Of a stretch of 64,000 bases of DNA, positions 32,453 through 41,331 are shown piece by piece. The notes under the pieces were generated by a model, which saw only the letters and a list, made by a program, of their open reading frames with translations, did not search any database and had not been told where the DNA came from. Source of the DNA: JAUSIF01 sp963711595 (GTDB lineage Bacteria > Pseudomonadota > Alphaproteobacteria > Rhizobiales > Xanthobacteraceae); NCBI GenBank assembly GCA_963711595.1, contig CAVQER010000001.1, positions 62,001-126,000 on the forward strand, read 5' to 3'. Within the stretch, counting starts at the first letter, position 1; the number at the start of each line of letters is the position of its first letter. The translations under genes were made by a program, and so were the position numbers.

Positions 32453-34968
32453 TGTGGCTGCGTAGAGCCGTCCAGCGCCCTTATGGGCCCAGACGAGCGC
32501 CCCGGCTTGGCGGGCGCGCGCTGGGCTTTGCGCTGGCGACTTTTCTGCTGAGTGTTGCTTCGTCGCAACTGCTTGCTCAGGGCCAGTCCGCGGGAACCAC
32601 GCGGTCGGCAAAGAGTGTCCTCGACACGAGGGTAAAGGCCAACCCGGACTCGAAGATGCTCGTTCGCGCGAACGAGCTTCGCTACGACTACCAGCGCGAG
32701 CAGATCTCCGCCGTCGGAAACGTCCAGATCTATTACGACGGCGCCGTTCTCGAAGCGGATCGCGTCACGCACGATCGCAAGGCCAATCGCCTCAGCGCGC
32801 AGGGCAACGTCCGCTATCAAACCAAGGACGGTAATGTCATTCGAACGGACGAGATCGATCTCGACGCGGATTTTCGCGACGGCTTTATCAGTTCGCTGCA
32901 GGTGGAGACGGCCGATCGCACGCGTTTCGCGGCGGCACGCGCCGAGCGCAGCGGCGGAAACCTCACGGTGCTCGAGAGCGGTGTCTACACGGCATGCGAG
33001 CCGTGCAAGAAAGACCCGACGCGACCGCCGCTGTGGCAGGTGAAGGCCGCGCGCATCATCCACAACGAGAGCGAGCGGGTCGTCCAGTACGAACACGCGT
33101 CACTCGAGTTCTTCGGTGTGCCGATCGCTTACGTGCCCTACTTCTGGCATCCGGATCCGACCGTGAAGCGTGCAACAGGATTTCTGCGGCCGGAATTTTT
33201 CTCCAACAGCCGCATCGGCACCGGCGTAAACATTCCCTACTACTGGGCACTGGCCCCGAACTACGACCTCACCGTCGGCGTGGCGCCGATGACGCGGCAG
33301 ATCGGTCCGCTCGTGACCGGTGAATTTCGCCACCGCACCGTCAATGGCGCTTACCACATCCGCGTCGCGGGGATCTTCCAGCAGGACAAGGAGGCGTTCA
33401 TCGACCAAGGCCAGAAGACGCCCGGTGTTCGCGATTTCCGCGGGTCGATTGAAACGCAGGGCGAGTTTCGGATCAACAGTCGCTGGAAGTGGGGCTGGGA
33501 TGGGACGCTGCTGACCGACCGCTTTTTCCCGTCCGACTACTCCATCGCCGGCGACGGTCTTAGCGCCGAGCGGATCTCACAGTTGTACCTGACAGGCCAG
33601 GGCGATCGCAGCCATTTCGATGTGCGCGGGATGGCTTTCACCGGACTGTCGCGGCTCGATAACGCCGACCAACTTCCGTACATCCATCCGGTCGTCGATT
33701 ACTCCTATGTCCTCGGCCGGCCGGTCTTTGGCGGCGAAGTCGGCTTCCGCATGAATTTCATCAGTCTGACACGACAACAGGCGGATTTTGCACCTACGAC
33801 GCAAGCTGCGGCCAACAATGCCAATCCCCTCGGCCCCGTGGCCCCGAATTGCGACATCACCAAATTCGGCTTCAATCCGGGCGCTACCAACTGCTTCTTG
33901 CGCGGATTCTCCGGCGACTACACGCGCTTCAGCGCGGAGTTGAGTTGGCGGCGCACGATGATCAACAGCTACGGGATGGTGTTCAAGCCCTTCATGCTGG
34001 CGCGCGCGGATTTCGCGACCCGCGACGTCGACAACACGTTCGGCATCGTCAGTCCGACAGCGAGCTACGCCGACCCGGGCCGCGAGAATCTCGCACGTGC
34101 GATGCCGACTGCCGGCATGGAAGTCCGCTGGCCGTTCATATCGGTACATTCATGGGGCACGCAGGTGTTCGAGCCGATCGGGCAGATCGTCGTGCGACCA
34201 AATGAGGCCCAGATCGGGAAATTCCCGAACGAGGACGCACAGAGCCTGGTGTTCGACGACACGAACCTGTTCGCGATCGACAAGTATTCCGGTTACGACC
34301 GCGTAGAGGGGGGCACCCGCGCGAACGTCGGCGTTCAGTACACGGCGAACATCCACCGCTACGGCACGGTCAACGCGCTGTTCGGCCAGTCCTACCATCT
34401 CGCCGGCAAGAATTCGTTTGCCCATTCCGGACAGTTCGACGGGACCGGCCAGGAGACCGGGTACGGTCTGCAATCGGGCCTCGAGAACGACGTCTCGGAC
34501 TATGTTGCGCGCATCTACTACCAGCCGAACCGCACCTTGTCGTACGCGGCCCGCTTCCGCTTCGACGAGAACAATTTCGACGTGCACCGCTTGGAACTCG
34601 AATCGCGCATGTCGTTCGAGAAGCTCCAACTCGCAACGATCTACGCCCGCTACGACGAACAGCCGTTGATCGGCTACATCGACAAGCGTCAGGGCATTTA
34701 TCAAACCGCCGCGTTCAAACTGCACGAAAACTGGAGCGTTTTCGGCGGGGTCCGCTACGATCTCGACCGCGACAAGTTCGACCTCGGCATGGTCGGGTTG
34801 AGCTACGTAGACGAGTGTTTCGCGGCTACGTTGAGTTATGTTGCAGATCAGACCAGTCTCACCTATACGCGCCCAGTGCACCGGATCATGATGCGCATGA
34901 ACCTGCGCACGCTCGGGGGTGCAGGCTTCTCGACGCAGGTCGGCAGCGACCGGACGTCCGGATTGTGA
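32452..34968 (+). CDS. lptD: LPS-assembly protein LptD, 838 aa
   Basis: The outer-membrane beta-barrel that inserts LPS into the outer leaflet. It has a long signal sequence (hydrophobic core near residues 24-40), then an OstA/LptA-like jellyroll (about 60-170, with VLEADRVTHDRKANRLSAQG), then the barrel (about 230-838). Cysteine pairs are visible: CEPC near residue 185, two in the NCDITKFGFNPGATNCFLRG region, and one in VDECFAATLSY near the C-terminus, in keeping with the disulfides that mature LptD. A small hairpin (34979-34996) follows before the surA-like gene. Confidence 0.95.
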   Translation: MWLRRAVQRPYGPRRAPRLGGRALGFALATFLLSVASSQLLAQGQSAGTTRSAKSVLDTRVKANPDSKMLVRANELRYDYQREQISAVGNVQIYYDGAVLEADRVTHDRKANRLSAQGNVRYQTKDGNVIRTDEIDLDADFRDGFISSLQVETADRTRFAAARAERSGGNLTVLESGVYTACEPCKKDPTRPPLWQVKAARIIHNESERVVQYEHASLEFFGVPIAYVPYFWHPDPTVKRATGFLRPEFFSNSRIGTGVNIPYYWALAPNYDLTVGVAPMTRQIGPLVTGEFRHRTVNGAYHIRVAGIFQQDKEAFIDQGQKTPGVRDFRGSIETQGEFRINSRWKWGWDGTLLTDRFFPSDYSIAGDGLSAERISQLYLTGQGDRSHFDVRGMAFTGLSRLDNADQLPYIHPVVDYSYVLGRPVFGGEVGFRMNFISLTRQQADFAPTTQAAANNANPLGPVAPNCDITKFGFNPGATNCFLRGFSGDYTRFSAELSWRRTMINSYGMVFKPFMLARADFATRDVDNTFGIVSPTASYADPGRENLARAMPTAGMEVRWPFISVHSWGTQVFEPIGQIVVRPNEAQIGKFPNEDAQSLVFDDTNLFAIDKYSGYDRVEGGTRANVGVQYTANIHRYGTVNALFGQSYHLAGKNSFAHSGQFDGTGQETGYGLQSGLENDVSDYVARIYYQPNRTLSYAARFRFDENNFDVHRLELESRMSFEKLQLATIYARYDEQPLIGYIDKRQGIYQTAAFKLHENWSVFGGVRYDLDRDKFDLGMVGLSYVDECFAATLSYVADQTSLTYTRPVHRIMMRMNLRTLGGAGFSTQVGSDRTSGL

Positions 34969-35022
34969 AGCCGCGTCGGGCCGCCCTAAGGCGGCCAAAT
35001 CGCCCCGGCAAATGAGGCGAGT

Positions 35023-35982
35023 ATGCGCGGGAATGGAACCAGGCTCCAAAATCGATGCCGCCCGATGACCGCACGGTTTCTCGTGCTGACCGTCGCGGTG
35101 TGCCTCGCGGCAACAGCATTCGATAGTAATCCTGCGCACGCGCAAAGCATCATCGCATTCGTCAATGGCGAGCCGATTACCGCGCTCGACGTCGAGCAGC
35201 GGACGCGCATTCTTGAGGCGACGACGCGAAAGCGGCCGACGCGGCAGGAAGCGATCGAGGAGCTGGTCAACGACAAGGTCAAGCTGCGCCAAGCGACGCG
35301 CCTCGACGTCGATATTTCCGACTCCGCGGTGGACCGCGCGTTCGGGGGGATGGCGCGTCAGGGCGGACGCGGCGTAGCGGACCTGAGCGCGGCGCTCAAG
35401 CAGGCGGGCATTGACCTGCGCGCCTTCAAGGCGAAGCTACGCGCCGACCTCGCCTGGCGCGAAGTCCTGCAGAAAATGTCCCCGGGCTCGTTCCAGGTAC
35501 GGGACGCGGACGTCGTAGCGGTTCTGCGCGAGAAGGGGCAAAAGCCCACGGCAAAAGCGTTGCAGTACACGATGCGCCAGTTCGTCTTCGTCGTTCCGCG
35601 TGGCTCGCCGCAGGCCGTGAGCGAGAGGCGGCTCAAGGAAGCAGAATCGCTGCGCGCGAAATTTTCTGACTGCGATCGTGACGTGCAGCTCGCCCGCGAG
35701 TATCCGGAAGTTGTTGTGAGGGATCCGGTGATCCGCATCTCCACCGATTTGCCGCCCCGCCTCCAAGAGCTGATCGAAAAGATACCAGATGGAAAAATGA
35801 CGCCACCCGAGCCTGTCGCCGCCGGGGTTGAAGTGGTTGCGATTTGTGGCCGAAAGGAAACCGTGGCCGACGTGGGTGCACGGCGCGAGATCCGCGACCA
35901 GCTGCTCACCAATCGCATCGAAACACAGGAAAAACAGGTGCTCGATCAGCTGCGGCGGCAGTCGATCATCGAGTACAAATGA
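35023..35982 (+). CDS. SurA N-terminal-domain periplasmic chaperone, 319 aa
   Basis: A periplasmic protein with a signal peptide ending PAHAQ and a SurA_N-type chaperone domain (IIAFVNGEPITALDVEQRTR, then LVNDKVKLRQA). The C-terminal half resembles a parvulin PPIase only faintly: strands and the LPPRLQELIEKIPDGKMTPP segment are there, but the usual catalytic signature is not. It probably helps outer-membrane protein (LptD) folding without isomerase activity. The ATG at 35023 has GAGGCGAG upstream; ATG 35065 would give a more typical signal peptide. It sits between lptD and pdxA as in many Gram-negatives. Confidence 0.88.
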   Translation: MRGNGTRLQNRCRPMTARFLVLTVAVCLAATAFDSNPAHAQSIIAFVNGEPITALDVEQRTRILEATTRKRPTRQEAIEELVNDKVKLRQATRLDVDISDSAVDRAFGGMARQGGRGVADLSAALKQAGIDLRAFKAKLRADLAWREVLQKMSPGSFQVRDADVVAVLREKGQKPTAKALQYTMRQFVFVVPRGSPQAVSERRLKEAESLRAKFSDCDRDVQLAREYPEVVVRDPVIRISTDLPPRLQELIEKIPDGKMTPPEPVAAGVEVVAICGRKETVADVGARREIRDQLLTNRIETQEKQVLDQLRRQSIIEYK

Positions 35983-35992
35983 ACGCTCCGTC

Positions 35993-37009
35993 ATGCGTCC
36001 GCTCGCACTGACGCTCGGCGAGCCGGCGGGGATCGGCCCCGACCTTGCTCTCGCCCTTTGGACGCGACGCGAAGCGCTGAAGGTGCCGCCGTTCTTGTTG
36101 CTCGGCGACCCGGCGTTTCTTGCGGCGCGGGCGAAATTGCTCCGGCTCGAGGTAAGGTTTACAGAAGCGAATCCCGAGGAAGCCGTCTCGCGCTTCGCAA
36201 GCGCTCTTCCGGTTCGTCCGCTCGGCGTCAAGGTCGGCGCCGCCCCGGGCAACCCGGACGATACCAGCGGGACTTCCGCTCGGGCTGCGATCGAACAGGG
36301 CGTTGCGCTGGTAGAAAAGGGATCGGCATCGGCGCTCGTCACGAACCCGATCGCAAAATCGGTGATGCAGCGTGCCGGTTTTCCGTTTCCCGGACATACG
36401 GAATTCCTCGCCGAACTGGCGGCACCGCGCGGCGGAAAGGCGCCACGGCCGGTGATGCTCATTTGGAGCGAGGAGCTCGCGGTCGTCCCTGTGACGATCC
36501 ACGTACCGCTGCGCGACGTACCTCGGCTGCTGTCGGCCGACTTGATCGTGGAAACCGCCCGAATTGTCGCGCGCGATTTTGCCTGGCGTTTTGGAATCGC
36601 ACATCCGCGTCTCGCGGTTTGCGGGTTGAACCCACATGCAGGCGAGCACGGACTGATCGGACGCGAAGACGAAGACATCGTCCAGCCGGCAGTCGCGCGA
36701 CTGAAGGCGGAAGGCATCAATGCCACCGGCCCGCATCCTGCCGATGCGCTTTTCCATGCGGCCGCGCGCGAGGGCTACGACGTGGCGCTCGGTATGTATC
36801 ACGACCAGGTGCTCGCGCCGGTGAAGGCGCTCGCTTTCGATCGTGCGGTAAATGTAACACTCGGCCTCCCCTTCATCCGCACTTCCCCGGATCATGGGAC
36901 CGCGTTCGATCTAGCCGGAACCGGCAAGGCGAATCCGTCGAGCCTGCTCGCCGCACTCAACCTCGCGCAACGGCTTGCGCGGGCGAATGTGCCTGCAACG
37001 GCAAAATGA
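35993..37009 (+). CDS. pdxA: 4-hydroxythreonine-4-phosphate dehydrogenase, 338 aa
   Basis: A pyridoxal-5-phosphate biosynthesis enzyme (DXP-dependent route), NAD- and divalent-metal-dependent. Family features: LALTLGEPAGIGPDLAL, FPFPGHTEFLAEL (metal His), VCGLNPHAGEHG, GMYHDQVLAPVKAL (metal His) and FIRTSPDHGTAFDLAG. The start at 35993 is set by homology; upstream reading is out of the surA frame. It overlaps rsmA by four bases (ATGA). Confidence 0.96.
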   Translation: MRPLALTLGEPAGIGPDLALALWTRREALKVPPFLLLGDPAFLAARAKLLRLEVRFTEANPEEAVSRFASALPVRPLGVKVGAAPGNPDDTSGTSARAAIEQGVALVEKGSASALVTNPIAKSVMQRAGFPFPGHTEFLAELAAPRGGKAPRPVMLIWSEELAVVPVTIHVPLRDVPRLLSADLIVETARIVARDFAWRFGIAHPRLAVCGLNPHAGEHGLIGREDEDIVQPAVARLKAEGINATGPHPADALFHAAAREGYDVALGMYHDQVLAPVKALAFDRAVNVTLGLPFIRTSPDHGTAFDLAGTGKANPSSLLAALNLAQRLARANVPATAK

Positions 37010-37851
37010 GCCAGATCGACGAACTCCCGCCCCTGCGCGAAGTGATCCGCCGGCACGGCCTGTCGGCGCGCAAGTCGCTCGGCCAGAACTTCCTGCTCGA
37101 CCTCAACCTCACCGGCCGCATCGCGCGCGCGGCGGGACCGCTCGAGGGGATTGCCGTCGTCGAAGTGGGACCGGGTCCGGGCGGTCTTACGCGGGCTCTA
37201 CTTGCGAACGGAGCAGAGCGCGTGATCGCGATCGAGCGCGATGAACGCTGCATCGAGGCGCTTGGCGAAATCGCAGTTGCCTATCCGGGGCGCCTGGAGA
37301 TCGTCGCCGGCGACGCACTCACGCTCGCGTCGCCCGCTTCGATCGCTGGAAAGCCTACCCGCATCGTTGCGAACCTTCCCTACAACATTGCTACCGCGCT
37401 CCTCGTGAAATGGCTCAGCGAAGAGCCGTGGCCGCCCCGGTTCGACCGGCTTGTCTTGATGTTTCAGCGCGAAGTCGCCGATCGGCTGGTCGCGCCCCCG
37501 GGATCCAAGACCTACGGCCGACTGTCGATACTCACGCAATGGCGCACCGAGCCGAAGATCCTGTTCGATGTGAACGCGAGTGCGTTCGTGCCGCCGCCGA
37601 AAGTGAAATCGTCAGTGGTGCAGTTGGTCCCGCGCGCCGCTCCGCTCGCCTGCGATCGGCGCATGCTCGAGCGCGTTACCGAAGCCGCATTCGGCCAGCG
37701 GCGCAAGATGCTGCGGCAAAGCCTGCGCTCCCTCGGCGTTGATGCGCAGGAACTGCTTGGCACGGCGGGCATCGAGCCGACCTTGCGCGCCGAGGACATT
37801 CCGGTCGCTGGTTTCGTTGCCCTCGCCAACGTGCTCTCCGCGCGGAACTAA
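37006..37851 (+). CDS. rsmA: 16S rRNA dimethyladenosine transferase, 281 aa
   Basis: It dimethylates A1518 and A1519 of 16S rRNA (KsgA). SAM-binding motif I is VVEVGPGPGGLTRAL, and the catalytic NLPY is in NLPYNIATALL; the N-terminus has KSLGQNFLLD. The C-terminal helical domain contains FGQRRKMLRQSLRSL. Full length. The surA-pdxA-rsmA order is conserved across proteobacteria. Confidence 0.96.
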   Translation: MSQIDELPPLREVIRRHGLSARKSLGQNFLLDLNLTGRIARAAGPLEGIAVVEVGPGPGGLTRALLANGAERVIAIERDERCIEALGEIAVAYPGRLEIVAGDALTLASPASIAGKPTRIVANLPYNIATALLVKWLSEEPWPPRFDRLVLMFQREVADRLVAPPGSKTYGRLSILTQWRTEPKILFDVNASAFVPPPKVKSSVVQLVPRAAPLACDRRMLERVTEAAFGQRRKMLRQSLRSLGVDAQELLGTAGIEPTLRAEDIPVAGFVALANVLSARN

Positions 37852-37884
37852 TCGCGCAGGCGCCGGTTTTGTTCAGGTCCAGAG

Positions 37885-38382
37885 ATGTTCGTCGCTTTGC
37901 AAGTTCTTGCGACCATGCTCGTTGCGCTCGCCGCGGCGCTATCCGTCGCGCATGCGTTGGAGTTTCCCGGCAAGTTACGGCTCGACAAGGACACCTACCT
38001 CGCCGTCCAGCGCATCTACTATCCGGGCTTCACAGTCGGGGGCGTCGGCGAGGTTCTCGGCACGCTCCTGACGCTTTTGCTCGTCCTCTTCACGCCGTTC
38101 GGGTCGGTCTCGTTCTGGCTCACGCTCGCGGCGCTCGTCGCCATGATTGGCGTCATCGCCATTTACTGGCTGGTCACACATCCGGTGAACCAGCACTGGG
38201 TCAAGGGCGAAACGATGAACGCGTTCGCTTCCGGATTTTTTCGCACCGGCGCAAGACGTCAGGGCCGCGCGCCCAACTGGCGGCAGCTGCGCGACGTTTG
38301 GGAGTACTCGCATGTCGCGCGCGCCGTGCTCGCAAGCGCAAGTTTGTTAGCCCTCGTTCTTTCGCTCGCTCTGCGAAACTGA
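37885..38382 (+). CDS. DUF1772-like four-helix membrane protein, 165 aa
   Basis: Four membrane helices (about residues 1-24, 46-70, 77-100, 145-163). The loop after helix 3 reads HPVNQHWVKGE, typical of DUF1772/anthrone-oxygenase-like proteins. No enzymatic activity has been shown for most of this family. It stands alone, 33 bases after rsmA, and ends close to a palindromic repeat. Confidence 0.75.
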   Translation: MFVALQVLATMLVALAAALSVAHALEFPGKLRLDKDTYLAVQRIYYPGFTVGGVGEVLGTLLTLLLVLFTPFGSVSFWLTLAALVAMIGVIAIYWLVTHPVNQHWVKGETMNAFASGFFRTGARRQGRAPNWRQLRDVWEYSHVARAVLASASLLALVLSLALRN

Positions 38383-38387
38383 GCTGC

Positions 38388-38419
38388 CGCGCTGGCCGCT
38401 CGCTTCGCTCGCCAGCGCG
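38388..38419. repeat. Copy of the CGCGCTGGC palindrome family
   Basis: A 32-bp near-perfect palindrome (CGCGCTGGCCGCTCG, then its complement). Other copies are inside 12624-12657, at 53810-53845 and at 54338-54371. It sits between two genes on the same strand. Confidence 0.8.
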
Positions 38420-38485
38420 ACGCACTTCGCTGGACTCTCGAATGCATTCACGGCTATCGCTGGCGCCGGGCAGCGGAGAATTCCA

Positions 38486-39544
38486 GTGGCCAAGCTCGTA
38501 AAGCAGGCGTTTGCGGACTACTGCGTTCCACTCAGCGAAACCATGACCGAGCTGCCGGTACCCAAGGGCACGGAAGTGCTCGTCCGCGTCGGCCACTGCG
38601 GCGTATGCCATTCGGATCTGCATCTGCACGACGGCTATTTCGATCTTGGGGCGGGGAAGAAGCTCAATCTTGCGGGCGGGCAACCACTGCCCTTCACGCT
38701 AGGTCATGAGATCGAAGGTGCGATCGAATCCGCGGGACCGGACGCAAGCGACGTGCGGATCGACCGACGCGTCGTCGTCTATCCGTGGATCGGTTGCGGC
38801 CAATGCGTGCTCTGCCAGCGGGGCGACGAGCATTTGTGCGCGAAGCCGCGCCAGATCGGCATTCAGGTGGACGGCGGTTACGCCAGCCACGTGCTCGTCC
38901 CGCACCCGCGGTACCTGCTCGACTATGGCCCGATCCCGCCCGCAATCGCCGGCACATACATGTGCTCGGGCGTCACCGCCTACTCCTCGATTGCAAAACT
39001 CGGACGCGTACCGGAGCAGGCACCCGTCCTTCTCGTCGGGCTCGGCGGCGTCGGGTTGATGGCGCTCGCCTTTCTGCTTGCGCACACGAAGCATCCACCG
39101 ATCGTCGCCGACATCGACGAGAAGAAGCGGGCACTCGCAGTCCAGCGCGGTGCCGCCGTGGCAATCGATCCAAGCGATCCAAATGCCCGTAAGGCCGTAT
39201 TCGCGGCCGCAGGCGGCGGAGTTGCGGGTGCCGTGGATTTCGCCGGCACTGAAGCGTCCGTCGGCTTCGCACTCGGCACGCTCGGCAAGGGCGGCCGCCT
39301 TGTGATCGCGGGCCTGATCGGCGGCCAGCTCAATTTCCCTATCCCGTCGCTGCCGCTGCGCGGCATCTCGATCGAAGGCAACTACGTGGGTTCGCTCGCC
39401 GAGGCGAAGGAGATGCTCGCGATCGTGCGTGAGGGCCGCGTCGCACCTATCCCTATCTCCATTCGCCGGCTCGGTGACGCGCAGTCGGCGCTCGACGATC
39501 TGCGCTCGGGGCATGTGGTGGGGCGGCAGGTGCTGGTGCCATGA
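38486..39544 (+). CDS. Zinc-dependent alcohol dehydrogenase, 352 aa
   Basis: An MDR-family NAD(P)-dependent dehydrogenase. Catalytic zinc ligands are C41 (in CGVCHSD) and H74 (in LGHEIEG); structural zinc cysteines are C104, C107, C110 and C118 (GCGQCVLC...EHLC). The nucleotide-binding motif is GLGGVGLMAL near residue 185. A GTG start at 38486 is the only one matching the family. Substrate unknown; the aliphatic alcohol type is likeliest. Confidence 0.92.
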   Translation: MAKLVKQAFADYCVPLSETMTELPVPKGTEVLVRVGHCGVCHSDLHLHDGYFDLGAGKKLNLAGGQPLPFTLGHEIEGAIESAGPDASDVRIDRRVVVYPWIGCGQCVLCQRGDEHLCAKPRQIGIQVDGGYASHVLVPHPRYLLDYGPIPPAIAGTYMCSGVTAYSSIAKLGRVPEQAPVLLVGLGGVGLMALAFLLAHTKHPPIVADIDEKKRALAVQRGAAVAIDPSDPNARKAVFAAAGGGVAGAVDFAGTEASVGFALGTLGKGGRLVIAGLIGGQLNFPIPSLPLRGISIEGNYVGSLAEAKEMLAIVREGRVAPIPISIRRLGDAQSALDDLRSGHVVGRQVLVP

Positions 39545-39552
39545 AGAATCCG

Positions 39553-39612
39553 TTCATTCCCGCGAAAGCGGGAATCCAGTTCTGGGTCCCCGCTTTCGCG
39601 GGGACGAACGGA
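39553..39612. repeat. Dispersed palindromic repeat, CTCATTCCCGC family
   Basis: Two hairpins, CCCGCGAAAGCGGG and CCCCGCTTTCGCGGGG, exactly between the convergent ends of the alcohol dehydrogenase and gmk genes (8 and 5 bases away). It probably works as a bidirectional terminator. Confidence 0.85.
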
Positions 39613-39617
39613 AGAAA

Positions 39618-40391
39618 CTAGTTCTGCGAGACCAAGTCAGACTTCAGGTTTCTCACGAGTTTGCCGAGGTTGGGCTGGTTTTCGCGGCGCGCCTTTTCGG
39701 AAAGCACCGCAATTTCACCGCTGGGCGCGCGCTTCGAGGTGCGGCGCATCCGCTCGGCCGCGAGGATCGCCTTCAGCGCACGGAATGAACGATCTAGATC
39801 CTCGTTTACGATGACGTAGTCGTACTCGCCCCAATGGTCGAGCTCCTCGATGGCATTGCGTAGACGCTGTTGGATGATTTCCTGATTGTCTTCAGCGCGC
39901 CGAGCCAGTCGTGAACGCAGTTCGTCAGCCGTCGGCGGCAACACGAATACCCGAACGACATCTTTCGGAGCGGCGTCGTAAAGCTGACGAGTTCCCTGCC
40001 AGTCGATATCGAACAGAACGTCCTTGCCGCCACGCAGGAATTTCTCCACGGGCGCGCGGGGCGTCCCGTAGCCGTTGCCGTGCACCTCGGCCCATTCCAA
40101 CAGCTCACCACGGCTGGCCATGTCGTCGAACTTCTTGCGGTCGATGAAGTGGTAGTGGCGGCCTTCAATCTCGCTCGCCCGCTTGGGCCGCGTCGTGACC
40201 GAGACCGACAACTCGACGTTGTCCTTCTCATCCTCGAGCAGCATTCGCGTGAGCGTGGTCTTGCCCGCACCCGAAGGCGATGACAGCACCAACATGAGGC
40301 CGCGACGGCGCGAGGGCGAGCGCCGTTTCGCGACTTTGCGCTTCTTGGGAGCGGCTCTTTTCCGCGCCGGCTTTTTCTTCGCCCGCTTCAT
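39618..40391 (-). CDS. gmk: Guanylate kinase with a basic N-terminal extension, 257 aa
   Basis: It phosphorylates GMP to GDP. The P-loop is SSPSGAGKTT at 37-46; the GMP-binding segments include SVSVTTRPKRASEIEGRHYH and VLFDIDWQGTRQLY. Typical bacterial enzymes are about 205-220 residues and start near the P-loop. Here ATG 40391 adds about 30 residues made almost only of Lys, Arg, Ala, Pro and Ser (KRAKKKPARKRAAPKKRKVA). The four-base overlap with yicC (ATGA) supports this start. A shorter start at L32/M33 is possible but lacks that coupling. Confidence 0.92.
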   Translation of the reverse strand: MKRAKKKPARKRAAPKKRKVAKRRSPSRRRGLMLVLSSPSGAGKTTLTRMLLEDEKDNVELSVSVTTRPKRASEIEGRHYHFIDRKKFDDMASRGELLEWAEVHGNGYGTPRAPVEKFLRGGKDVLFDIDWQGTRQLYDAAPKDVVRVFVLPPTADELRSRLARRAEDNQEIIQQRLRNAIEELDHWGEYDYVIVNEDLDRSFRALKAILAAERMRRTSKRAPSGEIAVLSEKARRENQPNLGKLVRNLKSDLVSQN

Positions 40392-41275
40392 TCGAGGTTC
40401 TGCACCTGCTCGCGGAACTGGTCGACGATCGCCTTGAGCTCGAGCCCGATCGCGCTGAGCGAGGCGTCGTTCGCCTTGGAGCAAAGCGTGTTGGCCTCGC
40501 GGTTGAACTCCTGCGCCAGGAAATCGAGGCGTCGTCCTACGGCGCCGCCGTTCCTCAGCAGTTCTCTTGCGGCCACAACATGGGCACCGAGACGATCGAT
40601 CTCTTCGCGCACGTCGAGCCTGGTGGCGAGCAGGATCGCCTCCTGGTGCAGCCGGTCGCGATCGAATTTCTCACTGGTATCGAGGAGCAGCTTCACCTGT
40701 TCGGCGAGGCGCGTACGGATCGCTTCCTGCGTTCGCGCGGGCGAACGCTCGGCTGCGTGCGTGAGTTTCTCAATCTCGCTGATGCGATCGGATAGGATAC
40801 GGACGAGGGTTTCCCCTTCGCGGCGCCGCGCGGCGACCAGGTCGGCCAGCGCCGCATCAAAGCCCGAAACCACCGCCGCCTCAACGGCGCTGCGCTCCTC
40901 CCCGCTCTCCTCCGCTTCCACAACCTCGATTACGCCTTTCAAGCCAAGGATGCCGTCGACCGTCGGCGGCTGCGCGTCGGCGCGTTTTGCGATCGCGCGC
41001 ATGGCATCGAGCACGGCGTTGAGTACGTCCTCGTTCACGCGCACAACAGCCGCCGCGCCTTCGCGTTTCACCTCGAGCGTTGCGGAGACCGCACCGCGGG
41101 CGAGCGAGCGCGCAGCGCTCGCACGGATCGCGGCCTCGATCGCATCCCAGCCGGGCGGCAGACGCAGGCGCAGGTCGAGTCCCTTGGAATTGACCGACTT
41201 GAGCTCCCACGCCCACGCGTGGTTGCCAACGGCGCCATGGGCGCGGGCAAAACCGGTCATGCTCGCGAGCGACAT
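40388..41275 (-). CDS. YicC-family endoribonuclease-like protein, 295 aa
   Basis: Starts MSLASMTGFARAHG, the usual family opening, and includes SVNSKGLDLRLRLPPG. The C-terminal DUF1732-type domain contains EIDRLGAHVVAARELL, RRLDFLAQEFNREANTLCSKA and IVDQFREQVQNLE. YicC of E. coli was shown to have ribonuclease activity and to affect small RNA turnover. It is upstream of, and overlaps, gmk, an arrangement found in many bacteria. Confidence 0.92.
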   Translation of the reverse strand: MSLASMTGFARAHGAVGNHAWAWELKSVNSKGLDLRLRLPPGWDAIEAAIRASAARSLARGAVSATLEVKREGAAAVVRVNEDVLNAVLDAMRAIAKRADAQPPTVDGILGLKGVIEVVEAEESGEERSAVEAAVVSGFDAALADLVAARRREGETLVRILSDRISEIEKLTHAAERSPARTQEAIRTRLAEQVKLLLDTSEKFDRDRLHQEAILLATRLDVREEIDRLGAHVVAARELLRNGGAVGRRLDFLAQEFNREANTLCSKANDASLSAIGLELKAIVDQFREQVQNLE

Positions 41276-41331
41276 CGGATGATTCCGGAGTGAGCGCGCG
41301 ACCTTAGTCGCGCAGGCGCGCCGTCTCAAGG

